Source: JAANXG01 sp963731035 (lineage in GTDB: Bacteria; Pseudomonadota; Gammaproteobacteria; Arenicellales; JAANXG01). Taken from it: 64,000 nt of DNA. The stretch's first letter is position 1; each line of letters begins with the position of its first letter. The notes beneath the pieces are model-generated. The model worked only from the letters and a program-made list of their open reading frames with translations, searched no databases and was not told the origin of the DNA. Of this stretch, positions 1 to 7,009 are shown piece by piece. The stretch covers positions 434,001 through 498,000 of the forward strand of contig CAVSUY010000022.1 of assembly GCA_963731035.1 (NCBI GenBank), written 5' to 3'. Both the position numbers and the translations under genes were made by a program.

Positions 1-1
1 C

Positions 2-199
2 AGGACCCTGTCCGTGCAGCCGCCTCGGGGAAGCGGCAAGGTGAGGCTTGTGGAGATCGAAGGCGTGGATCTGCAGCCGTGCGGAGGGACCCACCTGAAG
101 GCCATCGAAGAGATCGGTCCCGTGCGCGTGCGGAAGATAGAGAAAAAAGGCAAACGCAATCGCCGCATTACCATCGAGTTCGACGACCAGCCGGCCTGA
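2..199 (+). CDS. Alanyl-tRNA editing protein AlaX-like, C-terminal fragment
   Basis: The window opens inside this gene, so only the last 65 codons are present. The visible part carries the CGGTH motif of the tRNA_SAD (second additional) domain, where Cys and His bind zinc. In AlaX proteins and the AlaRS editing domain this pocket hydrolyses Ser-tRNA(Ala) or Gly-tRNA(Ala). The protein stops about 35 residues after CGGTH, with no room for the long C-Ala domain of full AlaRS, so a stand-alone AlaX editing factor is the better reading. It is convergent with the tonB operon, 34 bases away. The upstream half cannot be judged. Confidence 0.75.
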   Translation, partial: RTLSVQPPRGSGKVRLVEIEGVDLQPCGGTHLKAIEEIGPVRVRKIEKKGKRNRRITIEFDDQPA

Positions 200-233
200 C
201 CGGAGGGCGCGTCGGTCCGGACTCGTCCGGTGA

Positions 234-1433
234 TCACTGGAGGTCGATCGGGGGGATCTCCTTGGTGAGAGTATCCTTCCGCACATGGAACGAAACGGGC
301 ACGCGCACTTCCAATTCCTGTCCGGGCATTTCGTTCGGTATGGCGGGAAAGGGATTACCCCGCTCGACCATTTCCTTGGCTTCCCGATCCAGCAGTGGAA
401 ATCCGGAGCGTGACTCGAGCTTGATGGACCTTACTTTGCCGTCACGGTCAATGATGAAGCGCACGACCACTTTGCCCTCCTGCCCGGCGAGGCGTGCGGC
501 CCGGGGATAATGCATGTTCTTCTGCAGCCATCCCTTGAGCACGCCGGCGTAGCGCGCCATCACGCCGGTGCCGCCGGTACTTCCCACCGAGTTCACTTCT
601 TCCGCCTGCAGCAGCTTCTCCAGGTCCACGGTTTGCGGCTTCTCGGCAGCACTGATATCCGGAGTGGACGCCTGTTCGACCTCCGGCGCCGGCTCCCGGG
701 CGGCGGTCACCTCCACGCCGGCCGCTTCGCTGGCGGATTCCGTTTCAGCCGATTCGATTTCCGACTCGCCGGCGGCCGGAACGGCTTGCACGGCCGGGGC
801 CCTCGCACTGCGGATCTCTACGTCATTCACGATCGTTTCGGACTGATTGGCGGCCGGGGTCTCCGCCACGGATTCAGCCGCGACGGCATTGTCGGACTCG
901 AGCCGGGCTTCCTCCTCCGCCGGTGCTTCGGCAGGTCGGGTGTCAGTCGCCTCCTGCGTGCGCACGGCAACCGCAGTGACCGGTTGGGCCGTCTGGTTGG
1001 AGATCGGCGGGGAGGCCGTTTCCGGCTCCAACGCCGCCACCTCCGTGGTGCGGTCCGGCTTGGCCGCGGCCGCCTCGACGGGCCTCGATTGGGACGGCGG
1101 CGTCGTGGATGCCGTTTGTGCCTCCACCGACTTCCCGGCATCCACCGTGTCCAGGCCAACCAGCCCGGGCTGGTGCGCGGCCGTCGCATCGACCGCGGCC
1201 GGCGCCGGGCCGGGGGACGCCGCCTTCACTACCGTTCCTTCCACCGGCTTCACCGCCGTCGCACTGCGCGCCGCATCAACGGCGCTGCGTCCCAGGGTCA
1301 CAACCACGCCTTCGCCGCTGCGCTCCGGCTGTGGCTGGCGGGTGGGTGGAGCGAGGCTGAGCCACAACAAGCCCAGCACGTGGATCGCCACCGCAATTAC
1401 TGTGGCGACGAGCCATTGAACACCGCCAATCAT
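234..1433 (-). CDS. tonB: TonB-family energy transducer
   Basis: A 399-residue inner-membrane anchored protein that should carry ExbB/ExbD proton-motive energy to outer-membrane receptors. The N-terminus has one membrane span (about residues 5-26). A long Ala/Glu/Pro/Thr-rich linker follows, about residues 30-290, built to cross the periplasm. The last 100 residues fit the TonB C-terminal fold (HYPRAARLAGQEGKVVVRF, then SGFPLLDREA and NPFPAIP). The start is the ATG sharing ATGA with the stop of the preceding exbD. The linker is acidic and Ala-rich rather than the classic Pro-Lys type. It is the last gene of the secreted protein-exbB-exbD-exbD-tonB operon. Confidence 0.88.
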   Translation of the reverse strand: MIGGVQWLVATVIAVAIHVLGLLWLSLAPPTRQPQPERSGEGVVVTLGRSAVDAARSATAVKPVEGTVVKAASPGPAPAAVDATAAHQPGLVGLDTVDAGKSVEAQTASTTPPSQSRPVEAAAAKPDRTTEVAALEPETASPPISNQTAQPVTAVAVRTQEATDTRPAEAPAEEEARLESDNAVAAESVAETPAANQSETIVNDVEIRSARAPAVQAVPAAGESEIESAETESASEAAGVEVTAAREPAPEVEQASTPDISAAEKPQTVDLEKLLQAEEVNSVGSTGGTGVMARYAGVLKGWLQKNMHYPRAARLAGQEGKVVVRFIIDRDGKVRSIKLESRSGFPLLDREAKEMVERGNPFPAIPNEMPGQELEVRVPVSFHVRKDTLTKEIPPIDLQ

Positions 1434-1840
1434 CCCGGTGCCCCGCGTTCGGTCAACAAAGTGAGACGCTGGACGCCGGCGGCACGCATACGCTCCATTA
1501 TCCGGATCACCCACACCGCGTCCGTGCGGCCGTCCGCCTTCACCTGAAACGAAGCCGCTGGTCGCTCGGCCAGGATCTTCGCGACCTGCTCGGTGAGCGC
1601 CGACTCGGGAACGATGTCGCGATCGACGGCGACACGGCCGTCACGCGTCAACAGAATCTTGACCGCCTGACCGCTATCGTCCTTGCCGCTCACGGACCGG
1701 GGAGGCTGGATATCGAGGGGTTCCGGTGACGAGAGCCTGCCCACCAGCATGAAGAACACCAGCAGCAGAAAGACCACGTTCACCAGTGGTACTACGCTGA
1801 GCTCCGATCGGCTTTCCTCGGGTGGCGGCGCAATCTTCAT
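1430..1840 (-). CDS. exbD: Second ExbD/TolR-family protein, Asp replaced by Asn
   Basis: A 136-residue ExbD/TolR-type protein: short cytoplasmic N-terminus, one membrane span (about residues 18-38, VVPLVNVVFLLLVFFM) and a periplasmic domain of about 90 residues ending in QRLTLLTERG. In ExbD and TolR the span begins with a P-x-x-D motif whose Asp is needed for proton use. Here that position is Asn21 (codon AAC), whereas the upstream paralogue and TolR in this window keep Asp. It lies 2 bases after the first exbD and overlaps tonB by ATGA. It may form mixed dimers with the first ExbD; that is inference. Confidence 0.86.
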   Translation of the reverse strand: MKIAPPPEESRSELSVVPLVNVVFLLLVFFMLVGRLSSPEPLDIQPPRSVSGKDDSGQAVKILLTRDGRVAVDRDIVPESALTEQVAKILAERPAASFQVKADGRTDAVWVIRIMERMRAAGVQRLTLLTERGAPG

Positions 1841-1842
1841 GG

Positions 1843-2256
1843 CTACGGTCGGGTAAACGACACGCTTCCAGCACCGGATGACTTCAGGAGATCGACCACG
1901 GTGACCAGCTGCTGCATCGAGACTCCGGCTGCCGGCTGCACCAGATATCGCCGCCCGGGCTCGGATACCGACAAGGCCGCGACACGCTGGGCCAGTTCCG
2001 TACGGGTGAGCCCCTCGCCGTTCAGATCCAGGTCCCCGGTGCTGCGTACACGCACCAGTGCAGCGCCTTCATCGCTGCTGGAAGCGGTTTCAGCATCGCT
2101 GGGCGCCAGCATGTCGATAACCTGCTCAGTGGAGAAACTGGAGGCGAGCATGAAGAAAACCAGCAGTATGAAGACGACGTCGATCAGCGGCGTCAGACTG
2201 ACCAGCGGACGGCGGCTCCGCGCGCGCGCCGCAGCGGACTTATCTTCGAGTTGCAC
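1843..2256 (-). CDS. exbD: ExbD/TolR-family biopolymer transport protein
   Basis: An ExbD subunit of 137 residues with one membrane span (SLTPLIDVVFILLVFFML) and a periplasmic domain. The essential Asp of the PLID motif is present, so this copy should support proton-driven work with ExbB. The reading frame stays open well into exbB, but the GTG at 2256 puts the start just inside the exbB end (17-base overlap) and leaves a normal short charged N-terminus rich in Arg. No strong ribosome site is visible, so coupling to exbB translation is likely and the exact start is uncertain. Confidence 0.87.
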   Translation of the reverse strand: MQLEDKSAAARARSRRPLVSLTPLIDVVFILLVFFMLASSFSTEQVIDMLAPSDAETASSSDEGAALVRVRSTGDLDLNGEGLTRTELAQRVAALSVSEPGRRYLVQPAAGVSMQQLVTVVDLLKSSGAGSVSFTRP

Positions 2257-2911
2257 GCAGCTTGTCGGCGCCTCTGGGCCTGGCCGGTAGTTGGACCGAC
2301 CAGGTGAAAACCTGGGTGACGGCATCCTCGATGGCATGCGCCGTGCCCTGGACGATCCGTTCGAACCAATTCAACATGACCAGGGCGGGGATCGCCACGA
2401 TCAGCCCCGCGGCCGTGGTGAGCAGCGCTTCCCAGATGCCGCCGGAAAGCACCGCGGGGTCGACGTGGTGCCCGACCTGCTCGAGCTGTTGAAACGCACC
2501 GATCATGCCCAGCACCGTCCCCAGAAGGCCGAGCAGCGGGCTCAGGGTGCCGATTACCTCCAGTCCCCTCAGATACGACCGCATCTGTTCGAGATGGCGG
2601 TTGGCAACCCGCTGCACTTCCTCCCTGACCAGGCCTTCGTCCAAGTCCTCGCGGGCGTGCCCAACGATGGCCACATCCAGCACCCGCGCCACCGGGCTCC
2701 GCCGGCGCGCCAGGATTCGCAGGGCTTCTTCGTAGTGGCCGGCCCGGTAATACTTCAGAACCTGTTCCACGAAGCCGCTGTCCCCCGCTCGCATGACTCC
2801 GAACTGGTACAGCTTCAACAGGATGATGGTGAGGGCTATGATGGACATCACGAACAGCAACACCAGCACGGGGCCGCCCAGCTGCATCCACTCGCTCAAC
2901 CGTTCAAACAA
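2240..2911 (-). CDS. exbB: ExbB/TolQ/MotA-family proton channel protein
   Basis: A 223-residue polytopic inner-membrane protein, the stator partner of ExbD. Three spans are visible: about residues 12-33, 115-138 and 150-175. The middle one carries the family signature SPLLGLLGTVLGMIGAF, followed by an alanine-rich third span (LLTTAAGLIVAIPALVML). ExbB pentamers surround an ExbD dimer and turn proton flow into motion of TonB. The gene follows the secreted-protein gene by 35 bases and overlaps exbD. TolQ has its own copy in the tol operon at about 31 kb, so this set is most likely the TonB system. Confidence 0.9.
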   Translation of the reverse strand: MFERLSEWMQLGGPVLVLLFVMSIIALTIILLKLYQFGVMRAGDSGFVEQVLKYYRAGHYEEALRILARRRSPVARVLDVAIVGHAREDLDEGLVREEVQRVANRHLEQMRSYLRGLEVIGTLSPLLGLLGTVLGMIGAFQQLEQVGHHVDPAVLSGGIWEALLTTAAGLIVAIPALVMLNWFERIVQGTAHAIEDAVTQVFTWSVQLPARPRGADKLRATRR

Positions 2912-2946
2912 GGCCCCGGCCCCCGCTGAGTGTTCTCACCGCTAAC

Positions 2947-3393
2947 CTATTTGAAAAAGTCCGCTTTGCTTCGCGAAGCGGTCTCGATCATCTGCAGGCA
3001 GTCCGTGCGCTCCCCCGCGGAGTCGGTGCAGGCCAGGACCCCGTTCAGCAGGACCCGTCCCACGGAATCGCAGGTAACGCCGTCGATGTCGAACAGCTTC
3101 ACGCTGGTCTTACCCGCGGGAAGCGGACCGCCTTCCACCGCCAGCCGCTTGTTGATGATGCCATCGGGGTTGAACATCACCAGATCCAGTTTCAGGGACT
3201 GGAACTCCGCAGAAGTATTGTTCTGAAACAACAGGTAAGCCCGGCAGGCAGATTCCATGGGTTCCAGCTTATTCAACTCGATGCGGATCCCTTCCGCCCC
3301 CTGCGATGCAGGAGCCCATGCGGAAATCACCAACAGCGCCACCAGCAGGTTTTGAAGCGTCATTCGCCGCCATGAGAGGGCACGACCTTGCAT
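2947..3393 (-). CDS. Secreted protein of unknown function heading the exbB-exbD-tonB operon
   Basis: A 148-residue protein I do not recognise. A basic start (MQGRALSWRR), a hydrophobic stretch (LLVALLVISAWA) and a likely cleavage site near SQGAEG form a signal peptide. The mature part is about 115 residues with three Cys (SACRAY, GVTCDS, LACTDS/RTDCLQ region) that could pair in the periplasm. It reads like a beta-sandwich with a conserved-looking LFDIDGVTCDSVGRVLLNG stretch. A GGAGG ribosome site four bases before the ATG fixes the start, and a -10-like AT stretch lies at 3418-3428. Its place as first gene suggests a role linked to TonB energy transfer. Confidence 0.7.
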   Translation of the reverse strand: MQGRALSWRRMTLQNLLVALLVISAWAPASQGAEGIRIELNKLEPMESACRAYLLFQNNTSAEFQSLKLDLVMFNPDGIINKRLAVEGGPLPAGKTSVKLFDIDGVTCDSVGRVLLNGVLACTDSAGERTDCLQMIETASRSKADFFK

Positions 3394-3669
3394 AAATCCT
3401 CCGTTGGATCAGCAGGTTATAATTCTAACAGGGTAGACGGCCGGCGACACCACCAGCGCCACTCCTCTTTGTACATCACGCGCGACACCAGCGCAAAGAT
3501 CCTCTTGAAGTTTACCGGGAAGGCCGCCGTTTCGTCGAAGGTAGGGTGGTGCTACCGGCGGGGCATAAACGGCTTTGGACCGTCGTGGAGCACCGTGTCG
3601 GGGTGCGGGGAGGGAAACCGGTGGTGGGGACGGCAAGCGCCTTGGCGACGAAACCCCGTGCCTGGCGCG

Positions 3670-3710
3670 TCTCCGTCCCGGGCCGGCATTGTGCCGGTCC
3701 GGGACGGAGA
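3670..3710. terminator. GC-rich hairpin between two minus-strand transcription units
   Basis: Arms 3670-3684 and 3696-3710 are complementary over 15 bases with one G-T type mismatch, around a short loop that can pair further. It sits just past the stop of the outer-membrane protein gene and is placed as that gene's terminator, although there is no clear U-run. The remaining 270 bases of the gap (3394-3669) hold the leader of the exb operon and otherwise nothing recognised. Confidence 0.5.
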
Positions 3711-3723
3711 CGGTCCGGGGCTC

Positions 3724-4347
3724 TTAGAACCCCAACACCAGACTCGCCGAGAGAAGATCAACATCGGGAGCATCGATCTTGACACCGGCGATTTTCAAGG
3801 CATCGTTGAAGCTGTGCCGCTCCCACTCGCCGCGAATCGATACGTTGTTGGTCAAGTGGACCTCGGCGCCGACGCCATACAAGAGACTGGCGGCCCCGCT
3901 GCTGTCGGAGTAGCTCAAACCACCTCCCGATGCCTCGAGCTTGGCGTCAACTGCGGACAAACCGATGCGGCCGAATATCGCGCCCGTCGTCCCAAGAGGT
4001 ATTTGCGGCATAAGGGAGATATAGCCTCCGCTGGCCTTCAGCGAGGCCTTGGCGGCGACCGGTACCGCGGAAGTGGCCTTCGCTTCGCCAAGATCCACGT
4101 ACCCGCCCTCGAAGGCGAGAAACTGCCCGAACTTGTAGCCGGCGAACACTTTGTACCCGTTGTCGGTGTCGTCGACACCACAGGTGGCGCCGACGGTGGA
4201 GCACGCGGTCTGCACACGACTGACGTCATGATACGTGGATTGGCCCAGTCCGGCTCCAACATAGAACTGGGCGTAGCCGGCGGCGGGAAAAGCCAGCGCC
4301 GACAGCAACGCTCCTAGACGAACAACCCTGGTAAGCCGTATACGCAT
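3724..4347 (-). CDS. Outer-membrane beta-barrel protein (OmpA/opacity-type)
   Basis: A 207-residue exported protein. A signal peptide covers about residues 1-26, with cleavage after FPAAGYA. The mature protein begins QFYVGAGLGQS, shows alternating polar and hydrophobic strands (GYKVFAGYKFGQFLAFEGGYV) and ends in Phe (ASLVLGF), as eight-stranded OmpA/OmpW/opacity-like barrels do. Two Cys (QTACSTVGATCGV) in the first loop could form a disulphide. A GGAGACGAGAC ribosome site supports the chosen ATG. It stands alone, divergent from the flavodoxin-like gene. The ligand or role cannot be told from sequence. Confidence 0.82.
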   Translation of the reverse strand: MRIRLTRVVRLGALLSALAFPAAGYAQFYVGAGLGQSTYHDVSRVQTACSTVGATCGVDDTDNGYKVFAGYKFGQFLAFEGGYVDLGEAKATSAVPVAAKASLKASGGYISLMPQIPLGTTGAIFGRIGLSAVDAKLEASGGGLSYSDSSGAASLLYGVGAEVHLTNNVSIRGEWERHSFNDALKIAGVKIDAPDVDLLSASLVLGF

Positions 4348-4403
4348 GTCTCGTCTCCGAATGATTGTCGTGGATAGAGGGGTTAAGAATACGTCCATAT
4401 CAG

Positions 4404-4419
4404 TGACGGGGTACACTAG
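4404..4419. repeat. Single copy of a MITE-like terminus
   Basis: Sixteen bases here, TGACGGGGTACACTAG, match in reverse complement the left end of the MITE-like element at 63.6 kb, including the CTAG flank. No second end is visible nearby, so this may be a remnant or a solo end. It lies 57 bases upstream of the barrel-protein start codon. Confidence 0.5.
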
Positions 4420-4454
4420 AATATCCACTGCAAGGCGGATGTATGATGCTGTTT

Positions 4455-4468
4455 TTGACGAACGTCAA
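4455..4468. promoter_or_regulatory. Palindromic operator candidate between divergent genes
   Basis: TTGACG-AA-CGTCAA has perfect six-base arms and lies between the divergent barrel-protein and flavodoxin-like genes. The left arm also resembles a -35 hexamer. A regulator-binding site is possible, but no matching regulator gene is in the window. Confidence 0.3.
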
Positions 4469-4525
4469 CGAATCGCGGTTTGACGGAAGCCCGTCCGCTC
4501 GGCAGCCAGGCCGTATGACGCCACC

Positions 4526-4987
4526 ATGCCACAATTGCTGATCGTTTCCCACTGCCCGTCGCCCAATACCCGCGCTCTAACCGACGCGGTGATACGCGGC
4601 GCCCGGCACGAGGACATCAGCGGCGTTGAGGTCCGCGCGCTTCCGCCGCTCGAAGCAGAACCGGACGACGTCCTGCGCTCGCAGGGGATAATTCTCGGCA
4701 CCACGGAAAACTTCGGTTACATGAGCGGAGCCTTGAAGGATTTCTTCGAGCGTATCTACTACCCCTGCCTGGAGAAGACCCAGGGCCTGCCGTACGCCTT
4801 GTTCATCAAGGGCGGCAACGACGGCACCGGCGCCAAGACCAGCGTGGAGCGCATCATCGCCGGCCTGCGCTGGAGAGCCGTACAGAACCCGATCGTGATG
4901 ACCGGCAGTTTCAGGCAGGAGTGGCTGCAGCCCTGCGAGGAGTTGGGGATGGCCATGGCAGCGGGATTGGAAGCCGGCATCTTCTGA
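4526..4987 (+). CDS. Flavodoxin-like NAD(P)H-dependent oxidoreductase family protein
   Basis: A 153-residue cytoplasmic protein with the flavodoxin fold. The first strand and phosphate loop read LLIVSHCPSPNTRALTDAV, and the second flavin-contacting stretch reads GTTENFGYMSGALKDFFERIYYP, typical of FMN-binding reductases. The chain is near full length for the small flavodoxin-like branch. It sits 44 bases ahead of the RidA-like gene, so the two are probably cotranscribed. Electron donor and substrate are unknown. Confidence 0.75.
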   Translation: MPQLLIVSHCPSPNTRALTDAVIRGARHEDISGVEVRALPPLEAEPDDVLRSQGIILGTTENFGYMSGALKDFFERIYYPCLEKTQGLPYALFIKGGNDGTGAKTSVERIIAGLRWRAVQNPIVMTGSFRQEWLQPCEELGMAMAAGLEAGIF

Positions 4988-5031
4988 ACGCCGCACCGTA
5001 CTGTCACAGACGAAAAAGCGAGGTCCATCTC

Positions 5032-5421
5032 ATGAATGAGGCAAATAATCCCCAAACCGTCCACCCGCCGCTCGGTGGCTATAGCCACACCATCGAGGTT
5101 CCACCTGACTCACGCTGGCTGGTGATCTCCGGACAGGTCGGCATCGACGGCAAGGGGCGAATCGCCAAGGACATCGCGGCGCAGAGTGAACGAGCCCTGC
5201 GCAACATACTCGGCTGCCTGCGCGCCCACAAAATGAGCAAGCGCGACCTGGTCAAGACCACCACGTATCTCACCGACTCCCGCTTCGTGGCGCCGTTCAG
5301 GGAAGCGCGCCGCAAGGTCTTCGGCGACGACTGCGCGCCGACGTCCACCCTGCTGATCATCGAGGCCCTGGCGGCGCCCGAGCTGCTGGTAGAGGTCGAA
5401 GCCTGGGCGGCCCGCGGCTGA
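5032..5421 (+). CDS. RidA (YjgF/YER057c) family protein lacking the key Arg
   Basis: A 129-residue RidA-fold protein, usually a homotrimer. Family landmarks are visible: SGQVGIDGKG, the IAAQSERALRNI helix, LVKTTTYLTD and the closing LLVEVEAWA. In active RidA an Arg (the PARS motif, Arg105 in E. coli) holds the carboxylate of the imine released by PLP enzymes. Here that site reads APTSTL, with Thr in place of Arg. It is therefore more like the Rid subfamilies without confirmed imine deaminase activity. A GAGGT ribosome site supports the start. It converges on the TrpB2 gene, 9 bases away. Confidence 0.85.
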   Translation: MNEANNPQTVHPPLGGYSHTIEVPPDSRWLVISGQVGIDGKGRIAKDIAAQSERALRNILGCLRAHKMSKRDLVKTTTYLTDSRFVAPFREARRKVFGDDCAPTSTLLIIEALAAPELLVEVEAWAARG

Positions 5422-5430
5422 CCCGCGCCC

Positions 5431-6798
5431 TCAGCCCGTTTCGACTACCGGCAGACCGGCAAGCGCCATCGCCAGCTCGGCTTCCTCGTACGGCTGGTCG
5501 GAGAGCTTGCCGGCGAAATAGTCGGTGTAGGCCTGCATGTCGAAGTTGCCGTGGCCGCACAGATTGAACAGTATCGCCCGGGGGTTGCCCGACTCCCGGC
5601 ACGCCAGGGCTTCATCGATCGCCCCCTTGACGGCATGGTTGGCCTCGGGCGCCGGAATAATCCCTTCGGACCGGGCAAAAAGAACCCCGGCCTCGAAGCA
5701 TTCAGCCTGTGAATAGGCCCGTGGCTTGATCTCACCCAAATGGGTGAGCTGGCTCACCAGGGGCGCCATACCGTGGTAACGCAGTCCTCCGGCATGAAAG
5801 CCCGGAGGCACGAACGCCGAGCCCAGGGTGTGCATCTTCACCAACGGGGTCAACTTCGCCGTGTCCCCGAAATCGTAGGCGTACCGGCCCCGGGTCAGCG
5901 ACGGACAGTTGGCCGGCTCGACGGCCACCACCTCGATGTCCTGCTCGCCGCGCAGCTTGCGGCCGAGAAACGGAAACGCAATGCCGGCGAAATTGCTGCC
6001 GCCGCCGGTACATCCGATCACCACGTCCGGGTAGTCATCAGCCAGCTCGAACTGGCGCAGGGCTTCCTGGCCGATAATGGTCTGGTGCATGAGAACATGG
6101 TTGAGCACGCTCCCCAGAGCGTATTTGGTATCGTCGCGGGTCGCCGCCCGTTCCACCGCTTCACTGATGGCGATACCCAGGCTGCCGGTGCTGTCCGGAT
6201 GTTCCTTGAGGATAGCGCGCCCCGATTCCGTCAGCTCCGAGGGGCTGGCCACGCAGGTCGCGCCGAAAGTCTCCATGAAGGCGCGGCGGTAAGGCTTCTG
6301 CTCGAAGCTGACTCGCACCATGAATACTTCGATCTCCAGGCCGAACAACGAGCCCGCCAGCGCCAGCGCGGAACCCCACTGGCCGGCCCCGGTTTCCGTG
6401 GCGATCCGCTTCACTCCCGCTTCGCGGTTGTAGAACGCCTGGGCCACGGCGGTGTTGGGCTTGTGGCTGCCGGCCGGACTCACGCCCTCGTACTTGTAGT
6501 AGATTCTGGCCGGTGTATCGAGCTGCTTCTCCAGGCGCCGGGCGCGATACAGGGGAGAGGGACGCCACTGCCTCAGGACGTCCAGCACCGGACCGGGGAT
6601 TTCGATCTCGCGCTCGGCGGAGATTTCCTGCTCGATGATGGCATCCGGAAACAGCGGGGCAAGGTCGGCGGGACCTATCGGTTGCCCGGTGCCGGGATGC
6701 AGAACCGGCGTGGGAGGCTCGGGAAGGTCGGCGACGATGTTGTACCAGTATCTCGGCAGTGCGTCGTCGGGCAGAATGAACTTGATGGCTTCGGTCAT
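5431..6798 (-). CDS. TrpB2-type tryptophan synthase beta-like PLP enzyme
   Basis: A 455-residue PLP-dependent fold-type II enzyme. Length and the extended N-terminus (about 90 residues before the PLP region) fit TrpB2 rather than the 400-residue TrpB1. The PLP lysine lies in AGSHKPNTAVAQA, the phosphate-binding glycine loop is GCTGGGSNFAG, and the C-terminal FNLCGHGNFD motif is present. TrpB2 enzymes join indole and serine to make tryptophan, or act on related substrates, and often have no trpA partner beside them. No trpA is seen here. Convergent with the RidA-like gene. Confidence 0.88.
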   Translation of the reverse strand: MTEAIKFILPDDALPRYWYNIVADLPEPPTPVLHPGTGQPIGPADLAPLFPDAIIEQEISAEREIEIPGPVLDVLRQWRPSPLYRARRLEKQLDTPARIYYKYEGVSPAGSHKPNTAVAQAFYNREAGVKRIATETGAGQWGSALALAGSLFGLEIEVFMVRVSFEQKPYRRAFMETFGATCVASPSELTESGRAILKEHPDSTGSLGIAISEAVERAATRDDTKYALGSVLNHVLMHQTIIGQEALRQFELADDYPDVVIGCTGGGSNFAGIAFPFLGRKLRGEQDIEVVAVEPANCPSLTRGRYAYDFGDTAKLTPLVKMHTLGSAFVPPGFHAGGLRYHGMAPLVSQLTHLGEIKPRAYSQAECFEAGVLFARSEGIIPAPEANHAVKGAIDEALACRESGNPRAILFNLCGHGNFDMQAYTDYFAGKLSDQPYEEAELAMALAGLPVVETG

Positions 6799-6861
6799 GG
6801 TGGGGTTGCTTGTTGTTGCGTGAGTGATTCGTTCTTGCGGCGCATTGCAAGCATATCGTGG

Positions 6862-6936
6862 TTGAAACCGCTTCTACAATCCAAAGTTCACCGTGGTGTT
6901 GATCCACGGATTGTGGGAGCGGCTTCAGCCGCGATC
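6862..6936. repeat. Inverted pair of REP-like units
   Basis: Two units related to TAGGAGCGGCTTCAGCCGCG face each other (6864-6882 and 6908-6936). Each can fold, and together they form a larger cruciform. The same family occurs at 8084 and 57704. The pair lies in the gap between TrpB2 and the racemase-family gene. Confidence 0.65.
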
Positions 6937-7009
6937 TCTCACTGGGCAGGTTCGCGACGGATGATGACACGGATCCCAACGATCGGATCTCCCAGTTGCG
7001 TGACAGCCC

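Noticed and set aside
2..199. Full-length alanyl-tRNA synthetase C-terminus
   Set aside because: Only about 35 residues follow CGGTH, too few for the C-Ala domain, so AlaX fits better.
510..1547. Long open frames opposite tonB
   Set aside because: The tonB linker is GC-rich and repetitive, which leaves antisense frames open. The predicted proteins are Arg/Gly-rich without domains, while tonB has clear motifs.
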